Positions 36,328-45,284 are shown, counted from the first letter of the stretch. The stretch is DNA of 64,000 bases from Bifidobacterium miconisargentati (GCF_019331675.1 NZ_JAHBBJ010000012.1:1-64000), one strand, 5' to 3'. Notes: generated by a model from the letters alone, not told the origin. Program-made: numbers and translations.

Positions 36328-37272
36328 ATGGTCTCGGAAACGAATCGGCAGATTGAGCTCTATGAGAGCGCGGACCACACCGTCCATCTCGATGTGAAAG
36401 TCAACCAGGACACCGTATGGCTAACGCAACAGCAGATGGCGCTGCTGTTCGGTCGCGATGTGACAACCATCCGCAGACATATCAAAGTCGCGCAAGCCGA
36501 GGAATTGCAAGGAATTTCAACTAGTGCATATTTTGCACTAGTTCAGCATGAGGGCGAGCGAACCGTGGAAAGGCAAGTCATCCATTACAACCTCGACATG
36601 ATTCTTTCCATCGGATACCGCGTGAAGTCCAAGGAAGGCATATATTTCCGTCGTTGGGCCAACTCAGTGCTCAAACAACATCTGCTTGAAGGTTACACCA
36701 TCAACCGGCGGCGCCTTGATGCGCTTCACACCGTAGTCAAAGTATTGCAGCGGTCCAACGAACCGGAAATCGCGGGGGCTGCCGAGATTCTGAACCGATA
36801 TCTGCCAAGCCTTACATTGCTCAGCGATTACGATATGGGCACGGTCACCTCCCCGAAAGGTGACGAATCCTGCTGGCGGCTCACTTACGAAGATGCCGCA
36901 TCGTTCGTCAGGTCAATGCCGTTCTATAGGCAATCCGACCTGTTCGGACGTGAGCGCAATGGCTCATTCCAAGGTATCGTAAATGGTCTATATCAGACAT
37001 TTTCCGGGGAGGAACTGTATCGCTCAACGCAATCCAAAGCCGCGAATCTGCTGTATCAAATCGTCAAGGACCATCCTTTTTCGGATGGCAACAAACGCTG
37101 CGCCGCGGCTTTGTTCGTCTATTTTCTAGATCGGAACGGCGTTCTGAAAGATGACGCAAAGCTTCTGGTGGAAGGCAATGCGCTCACCGCCATGACGCTG
37201 ATGATCGCTTTATCCTCGCCCTCGGAAAAAGATACGATGATTGCGCTGGTCGAGAACTTCCTCGCCCACTGA
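36328..37272 (+). CDS. RhuM family protein with C-terminal Fic/Doc domain
   Basis: A 314-residue protein. The N-terminal RhuM part (residues 1-~150) includes a helix-turn-helix-like stretch VWLTQQQMALLFGRDVTTIRR and the RhuM pattern YRVKSKEGIYFRRWANSVLKQHLLEGY, here split at ~98-123. The C-terminal part holds a Doc-type active site HPFSDGNKR (residues 249-257) in VKDHPFSDGNKRCAAALFVY. Fic proteins transfer AMP and Doc transfers phosphate to targets; the GNKR form is closer to Doc. No antitoxin gene is seen on either side. GAAGGAG sets the start at 36328. It shares a probable LexA box with uvrA. Confidence 0.85.
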   Translation: MVSETNRQIELYESADHTVHLDVKVNQDTVWLTQQQMALLFGRDVTTIRRHIKVAQAEELQGISTSAYFALVQHEGERTVERQVIHYNLDMILSIGYRVKSKEGIYFRRWANSVLKQHLLEGYTINRRRLDALHTVVKVLQRSNEPEIAGAAEILNRYLPSLTLLSDYDMGTVTSPKGDESCWRLTYEDAASFVRSMPFYRQSDLFGRERNGSFQGIVNGLYQTFSGEELYRSTQSKAANLLYQIVKDHPFSDGNKRCAAALFVYFLDRNGVLKDDAKLLVEGNALTAMTLMIALSSPSEKDTMIALVENFLAH

Positions 37273-37392
37273 TCAGCGGAACCTGGGTCGGCTTCCGATC
37301 CAACGATCTTGCGTCATTCATTTTTCATCGGTTGCGGAAGACCATGATCCATCCAGGAATCGCAACACCGCATCTATACCAAAGGAGCAATA

Positions 37393-37842
37393 ATGATCGA
37401 TGGATTCAAGAAGTTTATTTCACGGGGAAACATGATCGACATGGCGGTCGGCGTGGTGATGGGCAGTGCGGTCACGTCGGTGGTGAACGCGATTGTGAAC
37501 AGTCTCATCAACCCGCTGATCGCCATGGTGTTCGGCAAACCGGATATGAGTGGGCTGCTAGCGTTCACGTTTAATGGTGCCACGGTGTCGTTGGGCGCGG
37601 TACTAGGCGCATTGCTTAATTTCCTGGTGATCGCCGTGGCTGTGTATTGCTTCATTCTAGTGCCAATAAATAAGTTCCGTGACATGTCCGAGGCGCTGCT
37701 GGTCAAGGCCAAGATCAAGCAGGAAGCCGAAGAGAAGGCCAAGGCACCGGAAATCACGCCTGAAGCGCAAACCGTGGCCCTGCTCACCGAGATCCGCGAT
37801 CAGCTTGCCGAACGGTCCGGGATGCCGCTTCGGCATGATTGA
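37393..37842 (+). CDS. mscL: Large-conductance mechanosensitive channel
   Basis: A 149-residue homopentameric channel that opens on osmotic downshock. The N-terminal amphipathic helix GFKKFISRGN is followed by the pore helix MAVGVVMGSAVTSVVNAIV, a short outer loop, the second span VAVYCFILVP, and a C-terminal charged coil (KAKIKQEAEEKAKAPE). The length is standard. AAAGGAG precedes the ATG. Confidence 0.97.
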   Translation: MIDGFKKFISRGNMIDMAVGVVMGSAVTSVVNAIVNSLINPLIAMVFGKPDMSGLLAFTFNGATVSLGAVLGALLNFLVIAVAVYCFILVPINKFRDMSEALLVKAKIKQEAEEKAKAPEITPEAQTVALLTEIRDQLAERSGMPLRHD

Positions 37843-37916
37843 TATCCGTTTCGCCGATTGCGTGTAATCCGTGTAATCACATTCCGGTGACATTTGGGCT
37901 GGGAGAATCGGGAGGT

Positions 37917-38282
37917 ATGAGACAATTCATTTCCCGTTGGCTGGTGTTGACGATCGCCGCGGCCGTCATGGTCGCCGTATTGCCCGGTATGGAGGCGGTG
38001 GGCGAGCCGCCAATTCTCGGCGTGGCCGCGTTTTCCCTGTTCATGGCGTTGATCAACGCCTCGATCAAACCGGTCGTGCATCTGCTCGCGTTGCCGATTT
38101 CCATCCTGAGCCTTGGCCTGTTCGCGTTGATTCTCAACTGGCTGTTCATGGAGCTCGCCTCGTATCTGGCGTTCTCCCTGTTCGGCGTGGGCGTGGTCAT
38201 CGATGGCTTCTGGTGGTCGGTGATCGGCTCGGTCATCATGTCGATCGTCTCCGGCATCGTTGGCGGCATCATCGGCGAATAA
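37917..38282 (+). CDS. Phage-holin-family small membrane protein (4 TM)
   Basis: A 121-residue protein with four hydrophobic segments and almost no soluble part. The patterns LINASIKPVVHLLALPISILSLGLFALILN (split over residues 41-70) and the Gly-rich end IVSGIVGGIIGE match the Phage_holin_4_2 / mycobacterial four-TMS holin family. These are common chromosomal proteins with no known function, and a phage origin need not be assumed. The start at 37917 has GGGAGG. It is 74 bp behind mscL and may be co-transcribed. Confidence 0.8.
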   Translation: MRQFISRWLVLTIAAAVMVAVLPGMEAVGEPPILGVAAFSLFMALINASIKPVVHLLALPISILSLGLFALILNWLFMELASYLAFSLFGVGVVIDGFWWSVIGSVIMSIVSGIVGGIIGE

Positions 38283-38315
38283 CGAATCATGAACCATTGC
38301 CGGCCCGCCGATCAT

Positions 38316-38381
38316 GGCCGAATATGACTTGTGCGCATGTCCCGATTCATATCGAGGCATGCGCACAAGTCATATTCGGCC
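38316..38381. repeat. Long perfect palindrome after the holin-family gene
   Basis: Arms 38316-38339 and 38358-38381 are exact reverse complements over 24 bp (core CCGAATATGACTTGTGCGCA), with an 18-base loop. It lies between convergent genes and may stop transcription from both sides, although T-tracts are missing. Confidence 0.85.
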
Positions 38382-38433
38382 GGCGTGTGCAACGCCAAGC
38401 CGGCCTGGCGTTGGGGGTGTGTCGGGAAGCCCG

Positions 38434-39666
38434 TTACTCGAGCGCCGCACCCTTCCTCTCGGGGATGAAGAACATCGTGATGAACGCGATGATGTAGATG
38501 GACGCGATGGTGGCCAGCGCGAAGCCGAAACCGTGGCCGGTGGCGATCGCCGCGATGACGACCGGGCCGAGGCCGCCGCCGATGAAGCGGCCGGTGTTGT
38601 ACAGTGCGGTCTGCGCGGTGGCGCGAAGCTCGGTCGGGAACAGTTCGGAGATGAGCGCGCCGTAGCCGACGATCATGCCGTTGGCGAACATGCCCATGAA
38701 GAAGCCGCCGATGAGCAGCGCGTTCGGGTCCTTGAGCTGGCTGTACACCACCACCATGATGGCCGCGCCGATCTGGAAGATCCAGAATGCCGGGCGGCGG
38801 CCGAGGTGATCGGCGAGGAAGCCGAACACGGAGATGCCGAGCATCATGCCGAGCACGGTCACGGCGGTCCAGATGCCGGTGGAGGTCAGGGACAGGTTGA
38901 GCTCGGTGTTGAGGTAGCTGGGCAGCCAGGTCATGATGCCGAAGTAGCCGCAGTTCTGCACGGTGCACAGGATGATGATGGCGATGGAGAAACGCACACG
39001 TTCGGGCGTGGAGAACAGCTGGCGGATCGAGCCGTGTTCCTTGGCCGTCTGGCGATGCTTGAGGTACAACGGGGGCTCGGGCACGAACACCCGGATGAGG
39101 ATGGCCACGATGGCCGGCACGATGCCGATGGCGAACAGGCCACGCCAGCCGAAGGCGGTGAGGATCGGGGCGCTCAGCAGCGAGGCGAGCAGCACGCCAA
39201 CCTGGAAGCCGAGTCCCACGCCGGAGGTCGCCTTGGCGCGGTTGGCCGGGCTGGACGCCTCGGCGGCGATGGCCATGCCGATGCCGAATTCCGCGCCGAT
39301 GCCCACGCCGGCGAGGAAGCGGAACAGCGCCATGAGGAAGAAGTTCGGGGCGAACGCCGAGAACAGCGTGAATACGCCGAAGAAGATCACCGAATAGGTC
39401 AGCACGCGGATGCGGCCGTACTTGTCCGCCAGACGTCCGAACACCAGACCACCCAGGAAGGCGCCGGCCAGCGTGATGGTGGTCAGCGTGCTCGCCGTGG
39501 TCTTGTCGATGTTGAAGCTGGCCATGATGCCGGACATCGCAAAGCCCAGAATCATCAGATCAAGGCCGTCGAGCGCGTGCCCGACCGCCGAGGAGAATAC
39601 CGCCAGACCGGCATAGTGCTTCATGCCGCTGGCCTTATCCACAGTCTCTTTCTCTGCCATGAACAT
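38434..39666 (-). CDS. MFS transporter, metabolite:H+ symporter type
   Basis: A 410-residue, 12-segment major facilitator. The first loop motif is GRLADKYGRIRVL, and FLADHLGRRPAF lies in the second half. The pattern GHALDGLDLMILGFAMSG and RFLAGVGIGAEFGIGMAIAAE (split) are those of the aromatic acid/metabolite:H+ symporter families. The substrate cannot be read. GGAGGGA sets the start at ATG 39666. Single gene. Confidence 0.88.
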   Translation of the reverse strand: MFMAEKETVDKASGMKHYAGLAVFSSAVGHALDGLDLMILGFAMSGIMASFNIDKTTASTLTTITLAGAFLGGLVFGRLADKYGRIRVLTYSVIFFGVFTLFSAFAPNFFLMALFRFLAGVGIGAEFGIGMAIAAEASSPANRAKATSGVGLGFQVGVLLASLLSAPILTAFGWRGLFAIGIVPAIVAILIRVFVPEPPLYLKHRQTAKEHGSIRQLFSTPERVRFSIAIIILCTVQNCGYFGIMTWLPSYLNTELNLSLTSTGIWTAVTVLGMMLGISVFGFLADHLGRRPAFWIFQIGAAIMVVVYSQLKDPNALLIGGFFMGMFANGMIVGYGALISELFPTELRATAQTALYNTGRFIGGGLGPVVIAAIATGHGFGFALATIASIYIIAFITMFFIPERKGAALE

Positions 39667-39776
39667 GGCTGTCCCTCCGCTCTTCTCGTTACGGTTCGGC
39701 GGAAGATTGTAGTGGATAAGGTGAACAGACGGGAAACGAGGCATGTCGGACAATGACATGCCCGTCCCGATCCTCG

Positions 39777-41225
39777 CTAATCCGCGGACTCCTCACGCTT
39801 GCGGCGACGTTCCAGCGCGTAGTAGCCGGCGTAGCAACAGGCGACGAACGGAATCATGCAGTAGGGCGTGGAACGCTGCGTCTCGTCGAGCACCACGAGC
39901 ACGAGCGCGCCGATGCACATGGCGATGGCCAGCCACGGCAGCACCGGGAATCCGGGCGCCCGGTAGCCGAGCTCGGATACGCTATGCCCCGCCTTCGCCC
40001 ATTCGCGGCGGAAGCGGATATGGCACACGCATACGGAGAACCACACCACGAGCGTGGCCAGACCGGAGACGGCCACCAGCACCAGGTACACGGTGGACGC
40101 GGCGATCACCGAGGAGAGCAGCGCGAGCAGGGAGCCTGCCATGGAGAACAGCACGGCCCACACGGGCACGCCGTGGAAGTTGGTCTTGGCGAACCGGGCG
40201 GGGATGAGCCGTTCCTTGGCGAGCGACCAGACCATGCGCGAGCACACGTACAGGCCGGAGTTCGCGGCGGAGAGCACGGCCGTCAGCACCACGAAATTCA
40301 TCACGTCGCCTGCGAACGGCATGCCGATCGACTGGAACACGAGCACGAACGGGCTGGTTTCCACGCCCGCCTGATGCCAGGGGATCAACGCCGCCATCAC
40401 CGCGATGGATCCGATGAAGAACATGGCCAGACGGAACACCGTGGTGTGCACGGCCTTCGGGATGGCCCGGCCGGGGTCCTTCGTCTCGCCGGCGGCCACG
40501 CCCACCACTTCGGTGCCGGAGAAGGCGAACACCACGGTCAGCAGCGTGGAGAACACGGGGGCGAAACCGTTCGGGAACCAGCCGTCCGACACGAAGTTGC
40601 CGAACAGGGGCGCATGGTCGTATCCGGAGATCGGAATCGCGCCGAAAATCGCAAGCAGGCCGATGACGATGAACGCCACGATGGCGAACACCTTGATCGA
40701 GGCGAACCAGAATTCCGCCTCGCCGTACAACCGCACCGACAGGATGTTGAGCGCGAACACCACGGCGATGAACACGGCCGACCACACCCATGAGGGCGAA
40801 TCCGGGAACCAGCGCTGCATGAGCAGGCCGGCGGCCGTGAATTCGCTGGCCAACGCCACCGCCCAGTTGAGCCAGTAGAGGATGGCGATGACGAATGCGC
40901 TGCCGGGACCGATGAACCGTTTCGCGTACAGATGGAAGCTGCCCGCATACGGCATGGCCACGGATAGCTCGCCAAGCGAGACCATCACGCAGTAGACCAG
41001 CAGTGAGCCGACCGCATACGCCAGGATCGCGCCCAGCGGACCCGCCTGATGGATCGTGTATCCGGAGGAGACGAACAGGCCGGTGCCGATCACGCCGCCC
41101 AGGGAGATCATGGTCAGATGGCGGGATTCCATCTTCCGTTCGAGACCGGTGCCGGTGGCCGAGCCGGTCTCGCCGTCTGCGTTCGAAGCCCCGGTGGTGG
41201 CTGTGGCCTTTCCGTCGTCCGACAT
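39777..41225 (-). CDS. Amino acid permease (APC family)
   Basis: A 482-residue, 12-segment amino-acid:proton symporter of the AAT type (like LysP, CycA, AroP). The first span has SLGGVIGTGLFVSSGYTI, the family's substrate-backbone site. Next come GELSVAMPYAGSFHLYAKRFIGP (split at ~95-120) and the loop GVAAGETKDPGRAIPKAV. The first 28 residues are a polar Thr/Gly-rich leader. The substrate is not certain. AAAGGAG precedes the ATG. Confidence 0.9.
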   Translation of the reverse strand: MSDDGKATATTGASNADGETGSATGTGLERKMESRHLTMISLGGVIGTGLFVSSGYTIHQAGPLGAILAYAVGSLLVYCVMVSLGELSVAMPYAGSFHLYAKRFIGPGSAFVIAILYWLNWAVALASEFTAAGLLMQRWFPDSPSWVWSAVFIAVVFALNILSVRLYGEAEFWFASIKVFAIVAFIVIGLLAIFGAIPISGYDHAPLFGNFVSDGWFPNGFAPVFSTLLTVVFAFSGTEVVGVAAGETKDPGRAIPKAVHTTVFRLAMFFIGSIAVMAALIPWHQAGVETSPFVLVFQSIGMPFAGDVMNFVVLTAVLSAANSGLYVCSRMVWSLAKERLIPARFAKTNFHGVPVWAVLFSMAGSLLALLSSVIAASTVYLVLVAVSGLATLVVWFSVCVCHIRFRREWAKAGHSVSELGYRAPGFPVLPWLAIAMCIGALVLVVLDETQRSTPYCMIPFVACCYAGYYALERRRKREESAD

Positions 41226-41345
41226 GCCTGCAAACTCCTTTGGTCATGGGTGGGTTTCCGCGGATGGACCTCCCTATGATAGCCGGACGTGGGCCTAGAC
41301 GGTGAATCGACGGACGGACGGCCCTGGCTGCGTCAGGACACTGCG

Positions 41346-42203
41346 TCAGGACCGCTGCCAGGCCTTCAGTACGCCGGCCGGCACCCGAGAGGCGTCGAAA
41401 CGGTAGTGTCCGGTGACCGTCATGTGTTTCTTGAACGAAAAGTAGTCGTTTTCGCGTTGTTCCTGACCCATGTTGTGGATGACGTAGGTCAGTCCGCTTG
41501 CATCGCGTTTGTCGGAGATGACGCCGATGTGCTTGGTGTGCGCGAACACCACGATGTCGCCGGCCTGCCATTGGGCCTTGTCGTCGGTGTCCGTGGTCAG
41601 GCTTTGCGCGTATTTGGCGAGGAACACGTCGAGCACGCCAGTGCGACGGAAATCGATGTTCGGGTCGGGATTCGGCGCCACGGCGGCGTAGGATGCGGGG
41701 TCGGCCGCGATATCGGCGTCGACCATGGCCTTGAGATCGTAGCCGGCCTCGCGGAAGGCGCGCCAGATGACGTCGGTGCAGGCGCCGCGGTCGTCCGGCG
41801 GGTAGCCGCCCTGATAGTAGCCGCTGTCATATTTGGGCTTGTTCGCGGCGTCCTGCAGCGCGCCGTCGAGGATGTCCGCGTAGTCGTCAGTGCCGTTGCC
41901 GTTGAAGTCGACCGGACTGGCCTGTCTCGGGTATCGACGCTGCGCTTCCTGCTTGGACATGACCGACGTATCGTCGGGCTGCTTTCCGCCGGTAACCGAG
42001 GCGATGGACGTGGTAACGGTCCTACCAAGCGCGCCGCCCATCGAACGCCATGGCAGGCCGGTCATATGCCGTACGGCCAGCGCTCCCCCGGCGACCAGCA
42101 CCACGACCAGCAGGGCGGAGATGCATGCCCCGGCCCATCGGCCGATCCGCCGATGATCGTTCCGGAGGATATCCCCATCCGACTCATTCACATGCTGCAC
42201 CAT
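41346..42203 (-). CDS. DUF1287 family protein, membrane-anchored
   Basis: A 285-residue protein with one N-terminal membrane span (ACISALLVVVLVAGGALAV, about residues 26-44) and an outer domain of the DUF1287 family. The domain has DRGACTDVIWRAFREAGYDL with the conserved Cys, QWQAGDIVVF and HIGVISD. The Cys/His arrangement recalls NlpC-like cysteine hydrolases, but that is inference. GGAGGCG sets the start at 42203. A 16-bp palindrome lies 110 bp upstream. Confidence 0.82.
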   Translation of the reverse strand: MVQHVNESDGDILRNDHRRIGRWAGACISALLVVVLVAGGALAVRHMTGLPWRSMGGALGRTVTTSIASVTGGKQPDDTSVMSKQEAQRRYPRQASPVDFNGNGTDDYADILDGALQDAANKPKYDSGYYQGGYPPDDRGACTDVIWRAFREAGYDLKAMVDADIAADPASYAAVAPNPDPNIDFRRTGVLDVFLAKYAQSLTTDTDDKAQWQAGDIVVFAHTKHIGVISDKRDASGLTYVIHNMGQEQRENDYFSFKKHMTVTGHYRFDASRVPAGVLKAWQRS

Positions 42204-42311
42204 GGTTCGCCTCCGCCCGTACCGGTCGATTACTGGCTCCACTCTATGTGGCATGGTCCGTCATGCATCGTCGCATACAGGTTTTCTGTATGATTCCGCC
42301 ATCAGTTCAAT

Positions 42312-42327
42312 AAACAACGTGTTGTTT
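42312..42327. promoter_or_regulatory. AAACAAC-GT-GTTGTTT palindrome
   Basis: A perfect 16-bp dyad upstream of the DUF1287 gene, in an A/T-rich stretch. It looks like an operator, but the regulator is unknown. Confidence 0.35.
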
Positions 42328-42370
42328 TAAGCAGATAACAGACAAATCAGACACCACGTTGATCAAAGAC

Positions 42371-42490
42371 GAAGGCTACCCTCTCCGAGGAGAACTGTCG
42401 AACGGAGTGAGACTGAAGGGAGCCGCCGTTGAAACCGGAACTCCCCTCAGTCAGCTTCGCTGACAGCTCCCCTCAGGGAGGGGAGCCTTC
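42371..42490. repeat. Intergenic inverted repeat (GGCTCCCCT family), full copy 4
   Basis: A 120-bp element. The left arm is decayed (GAAGGCTACCCTCTCCGAGG, then GAACTGTCGAACGGAGTGAG and ACTGAAGGGAG). The right arm is intact: CTCCCCTCAGTCAGCTTCGC, TGACAGCTCCCC, GGGAGGGGAGCCTTC. Its right arm is nearly the same as that of copy 2. Confidence 0.82.
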
Positions 42491-42516
42491 GCGGCACAGC
42501 CGCTCATCTCACCTAC

Positions 42517-42537
42517 AAACAGTCCACCGGACTGTTT
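42517..42537. repeat. ACAGTCC-ACC-GGACTGT hairpin, copy 1
   Basis: AAACAGTCC-ACC-GGACTGTTT, a 9-bp stem with a 3-base loop, followed by TGCTTCACGGCTC. A close copy at 56158 shares loop, stem core and the ACGGCTC tail. The rest of the non-coding stretch 42540-42736 shows no gene; it is A/T-richer than its surroundings. Confidence 0.6.
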
Positions 42538-42736
42538 GCTTCACGGCTCAGCCCTCACAAGAGCATGTGTCTCACAACTCGCGCAGTTGTACAAGGCTGT
42601 TTTGAGGCTCTTTTTGCGTTTTAGGGCAACAATGAAGAACCGTTCTCTGATAACGCATTTGAGATTTCATCTCAATGAGAGTCTTTGCTGAATTTTGATT
42701 AAAATCGTGCGGCATTCCATACTGATGCGTACTGCA

Positions 42737-42907
42737 TTATTGAGGCAGCGAGTTTGGATCCACCGCATCACTGGCAGCGACGTCCTTTGATACTAGCGTG
42801 CAGACGTCCAAATCCTTGTTTGAAGAGAAGGCGGCACAAGACAATGCCAGCCCTTCACAGGCACCCAAGGCCGGGACGACTTGGCATACCATTCCACTTG
42901 TTAGCAT
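42737..42907 (-). CDS. Possible small protein or decayed tail after the zinc-ribbon gene
   Basis: A 56-codon frame whose ATG overlaps the stop of the zinc-ribbon gene (TGATG), which would allow coupled translation. It has six Cys (for example MVCQVV, ACEGLALSCAAF, LDVCTL) and ends DAVDPNSLPQ, much like the VIDPNE end of the gene before it. It could be a small protein, or a frameshifted or duplicated tail of that gene. No ribosome site of its own. Confidence 0.25.
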   Translation of the reverse strand: MLTSGMVCQVVPALGACEGLALSCAAFSSNKDLDVCTLVSKDVAASDAVDPNSLPQ

Positions 42908-44499
42908 CACTCATTTGGGTCAATAACGCCGTTCTGATTCTCATCCACAGGGATATACGACCCTTCACCGCCACCGGAAGGCTTGTTCTCTATGCCAAAA
43001 GGAACATACTTACTAGACTTCCCCATCTCGTAGTAGATGTTACTGCATGAAGTCATTGCTCCAGTGACACCAGCTGCGCACTGATAAGACTCATATGCTT
43101 GATAGCCAACCGCATCTTCCGGCTGACCGAAATCTTCAGGCGAATCTGAATCATCTGAGTCTGAACCGTAATTGCCAAAATCAGCGTCCGCTGAGTCAGA
43201 AGCGGAATCCGAATCATCCGAGCTGGAGCCTGTGTCTCTCACCTGAATCAAGCAGGAGTACAACTGGGATGACAGGTCAGCGGTACATACGGCAGAAGAT
43301 GTGTTCGTGATGTCGACGGCCTGATTGTCCCCCTTGGCGCTGTTGTCGATTCCATTTTGAGTTAATAACATATACAAATAGGCACCACTGCTTGCATAGT
43401 TGCCATTGCTAATGCCAAGGCCTTTTGCGATGCACGCAAAAGCGGGTGCATATGCAGCATTCCCATCATAAGCATCAAAGGAAAGGCTGATGAGGCTGCC
43501 TCGCGGTTTTTTGACATCAACATATTGGTTTGACGGGCAGTTCTCCGCAAAAGCAGTCTCCGCATTCGCTTTCACTCCAGCCTCACTTGAATCAGCGGAC
43601 TGCGATTTAGAAGGGGTGGAGTCTTGTTTTACACCATTGATCACTGCAGCAACAATGAACACCAGGACACAAAGGGCCACGAAGGCAATGCCGATCCATT
43701 TCTTCCACTCTGGGCGGACAGTCTCAGAGACAGCCGGAGCATTCGCGGAGACCGGCAGAGGGCGTCTCTCTCTTGTTTGCTCTGGTTCGACAACGGTTTG
43801 CGAAACATCCTCTGAACCAGGCGAATCAGGCAGTTCGGCTCCACATTTCATGCAGAACCTCTGGCCTTCGGCGGTCAGCTTCGCACCACACTTCGGACAA
43901 AACATGATTCCTCCTTCTGAGTGCGACGCCGGAGCCGGAGCAGCAGGTGAAGTCGCATAATTATCTCTGGCGAACTGCTCAATCGGAGAAACCGAATGAG
44001 ATTCTTTGTGCAGGTTGTTCCATCGCTCGACAGCCTCACTAACATCACATCCGGCTCGAAGCTGTTCCTCAATGAAGGCAACTGCTTTTCTCGTTCGACA
44101 CACCTCGGGGAATTGATTTAGTATTTCCTGAATGCGCGAGGTGTTCTGCAGACGCTGGTCTGCCAAATCGTCGAGTTCCCGCCAGTGAGCATTCACTGCC
44201 TTAGCAGCAGTTTGATATTCCAGGAAAAGGAATAGTCCACATCCCAAACAAATAAGGCCTAATCCGCCGAAGACAAAAGCCGGCCAACTTCGAGACAGGC
44301 CGACAGAGATGCTTACGGCAACGGACAGCAGGGTGACACCAACAATCAACCAGATCAACGAGTGTGTTTTCCGGTTCCTTATTGCAGTAATCGTATTCCG
44401 GATTGACTGCGATTCGGTATCAATCTTGTCCACTCGGCTCCACAGCGAATCCAGCTGGGCCAATTGATCCCTGTTCGGAATAGTCTGATGATCCTCCAT
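42907..44499 (-). CDS. Zinc-ribbon membrane protein, possibly two fused genes
   Basis: A 530-residue protein with lower GC than its neighbours. Residues 1-~195: a helical N-terminus and two spans (about 48-68 and 74-94). Residues 200-223: zinc ribbon CPKCGAKL..RFCMKCGAEL. One span follows near 270-292 (WIGIAFVALCVLVFIVAAVI). The outer C-terminal part has several Cys and a Ser/Asp-rich stretch. A strong AGAAGGAGGAATC lies right before internal ATG 43905 (MFCPKCG), the normal start of zinc-ribbon proteins. So either a second protein of 332 residues is made, or two old genes have fused. Start: ATG 44499 or GTG 44502 after GAGAGGG. Function unknown. Confidence 0.7.
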   Translation of the reverse strand: MEDHQTIPNRDQLAQLDSLWSRVDKIDTESQSIRNTITAIRNRKTHSLIWLIVGVTLLSVAVSISVGLSRSWPAFVFGGLGLICLGCGLFLFLEYQTAAKAVNAHWRELDDLADQRLQNTSRIQEILNQFPEVCRTRKAVAFIEEQLRAGCDVSEAVERWNNLHKESHSVSPIEQFARDNYATSPAAPAPASHSEGGIMFCPKCGAKLTAEGQRFCMKCGAELPDSPGSEDVSQTVVEPEQTRERRPLPVSANAPAVSETVRPEWKKWIGIAFVALCVLVFIVAAVINGVKQDSTPSKSQSADSSEAGVKANAETAFAENCPSNQYVDVKKPRGSLISLSFDAYDGNAAYAPAFACIAKGLGISNGNYASSGAYLYMLLTQNGIDNSAKGDNQAVDITNTSSAVCTADLSSQLYSCLIQVRDTGSSSDDSDSASDSADADFGNYGSDSDDSDSPEDFGQPEDAVGYQAYESYQCAAGVTGAMTSCSNIYYEMGKSSKYVPFGIENKPSGGGEGSYIPVDENQNGVIDPNE

Positions 44500-44572
44500 C
44501 ACTACCCTCTCTTTGATCTTCGATGACCTGCTTTCAGAGTACCACTCTGGCCACGGCTTTCCGCTGAGATAC

Positions 44573-44620
44573 TAAAAAAGATTGCCCTCACCTCAGCCGA
44601 AGCTGAAGCGAGGGCAATCA
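44573..44620 (-). terminator. Rho-independent terminator of the prophage-remnant genes
   Basis: GATTGCCCTC..TCAGC-CGAA-GCTGA..GAGGGCAATC is a long interrupted stem (44580-44620) with a stable CGAA loop. On the minus strand it is followed by TTTTTTAG. It sits 17 bp past the holin stop. Confidence 0.85.
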
Positions 44621-44636
44621 TTGTGTTGAGAGGGGT

Positions 44637-44902
44637 TCACTCCCCTTTTGCGATGGCGCGTTCGTCCACCGCATCTTTGGAGAGCTTGCCTGCGAAAGCC
44701 TGGTTTACGAGCACATAGACGGCTTGAGCGACACCGACAACGGCGGTGAGCACGACACCCACGAATGGCCTGTGAAGCCGTTGGTGGCTGCGATGGCGAC
44801 GACGCCAAGCAGCAAGGAAACAGCGAGAGGAGTCAGTCCCACGACCTCGGCGGGGATGAATTTCTTGAACGCCTGCACGAAGGCTGGTGCAATCAACGCC
44901 AC
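44637..44902 (-). pseudogene. Phage holin-like gene, frameshifted
   Basis: The frame LIAPAFVQAFKKFIPAEVVG and VSLLLGVVAIAATNGFTG looks like an actinophage holin with hydrophobic spans. Near 44765 the sense shifts by one base: the other frame continues VGVVLTAVVGVAQAVYVLVN and ends AFAGKLSKDAVDERAIAKGE (TGA at 44637). Joined, the product would be about 88 residues. The 5' end runs straight on from the HNH remnant with no start signal, so sequence has also been lost there. Confidence 0.65.
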
Positions 44903-45207
44903 AATGGGCTCAAGATGTGCCGGGTTGACCCATTGAGGGTTAGCGCAGATGTGATGCACGGTCTGTGTTCCAAGTGGCCCGTGAGCGATTTCGCAGACAA
45001 CGCGGTGAAGAAAGAGCTTTCCCCTAATCCGGTTGTGGAACCGGTCAAACCCCATGCTCCAATCAACCTTCGGGTAACGGATGCCATCACGAAAAATCCA
45101 CAACGGGTAGGTGTACATGGACTCTTTTTGATTGAGTCGCACTCCTTTTCCAACCAAGCGAAGAAAGCTTCTCGCACATCTGGTGGAAGTCCGCCTTCAT
45201 TGGCCAT
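44903..45207 (-). pseudogene. HNH endonuclease remnant, frameshifted and fused to the holin remnant
   Basis: The start MANEGGLPPDVREAFFAWLE is read in one frame. It then shifts in an A5 run (45125-45129) to the frame YPLWIFRDGIRYPK, LFLHRVVCEIAHGPL and TVHHICANPQWVNPAHLEPI. The last stretch is the HNH active-site pattern (HH, N, H) of phage-type HNH nucleases. One added A would join the frames. It then runs directly into holin sequence. Two lesions in 600 bp point to decay rather than a reading error, though one slip alone could be an error. Confidence 0.6.
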
Positions 45208-45284
45208 TTGGTGAAGTTCTCACCAACCGATTCCAAGCGTTTCACGCAAATTCTTTGGTGCCATATGCAAAAACTACTCCTTGA

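Noticed and set aside
34080..36356. A 758-codon frame opposite uvrA
   Set aside because: Antisense shadow of uvrA; no homology-like motif and no start signal.
37917..38282. Functional phage holin marking a prophage
   Set aside because: The four-TMS family is common on chromosomes without phage genes, and the neighbours (mscL, MFS) are ordinary.
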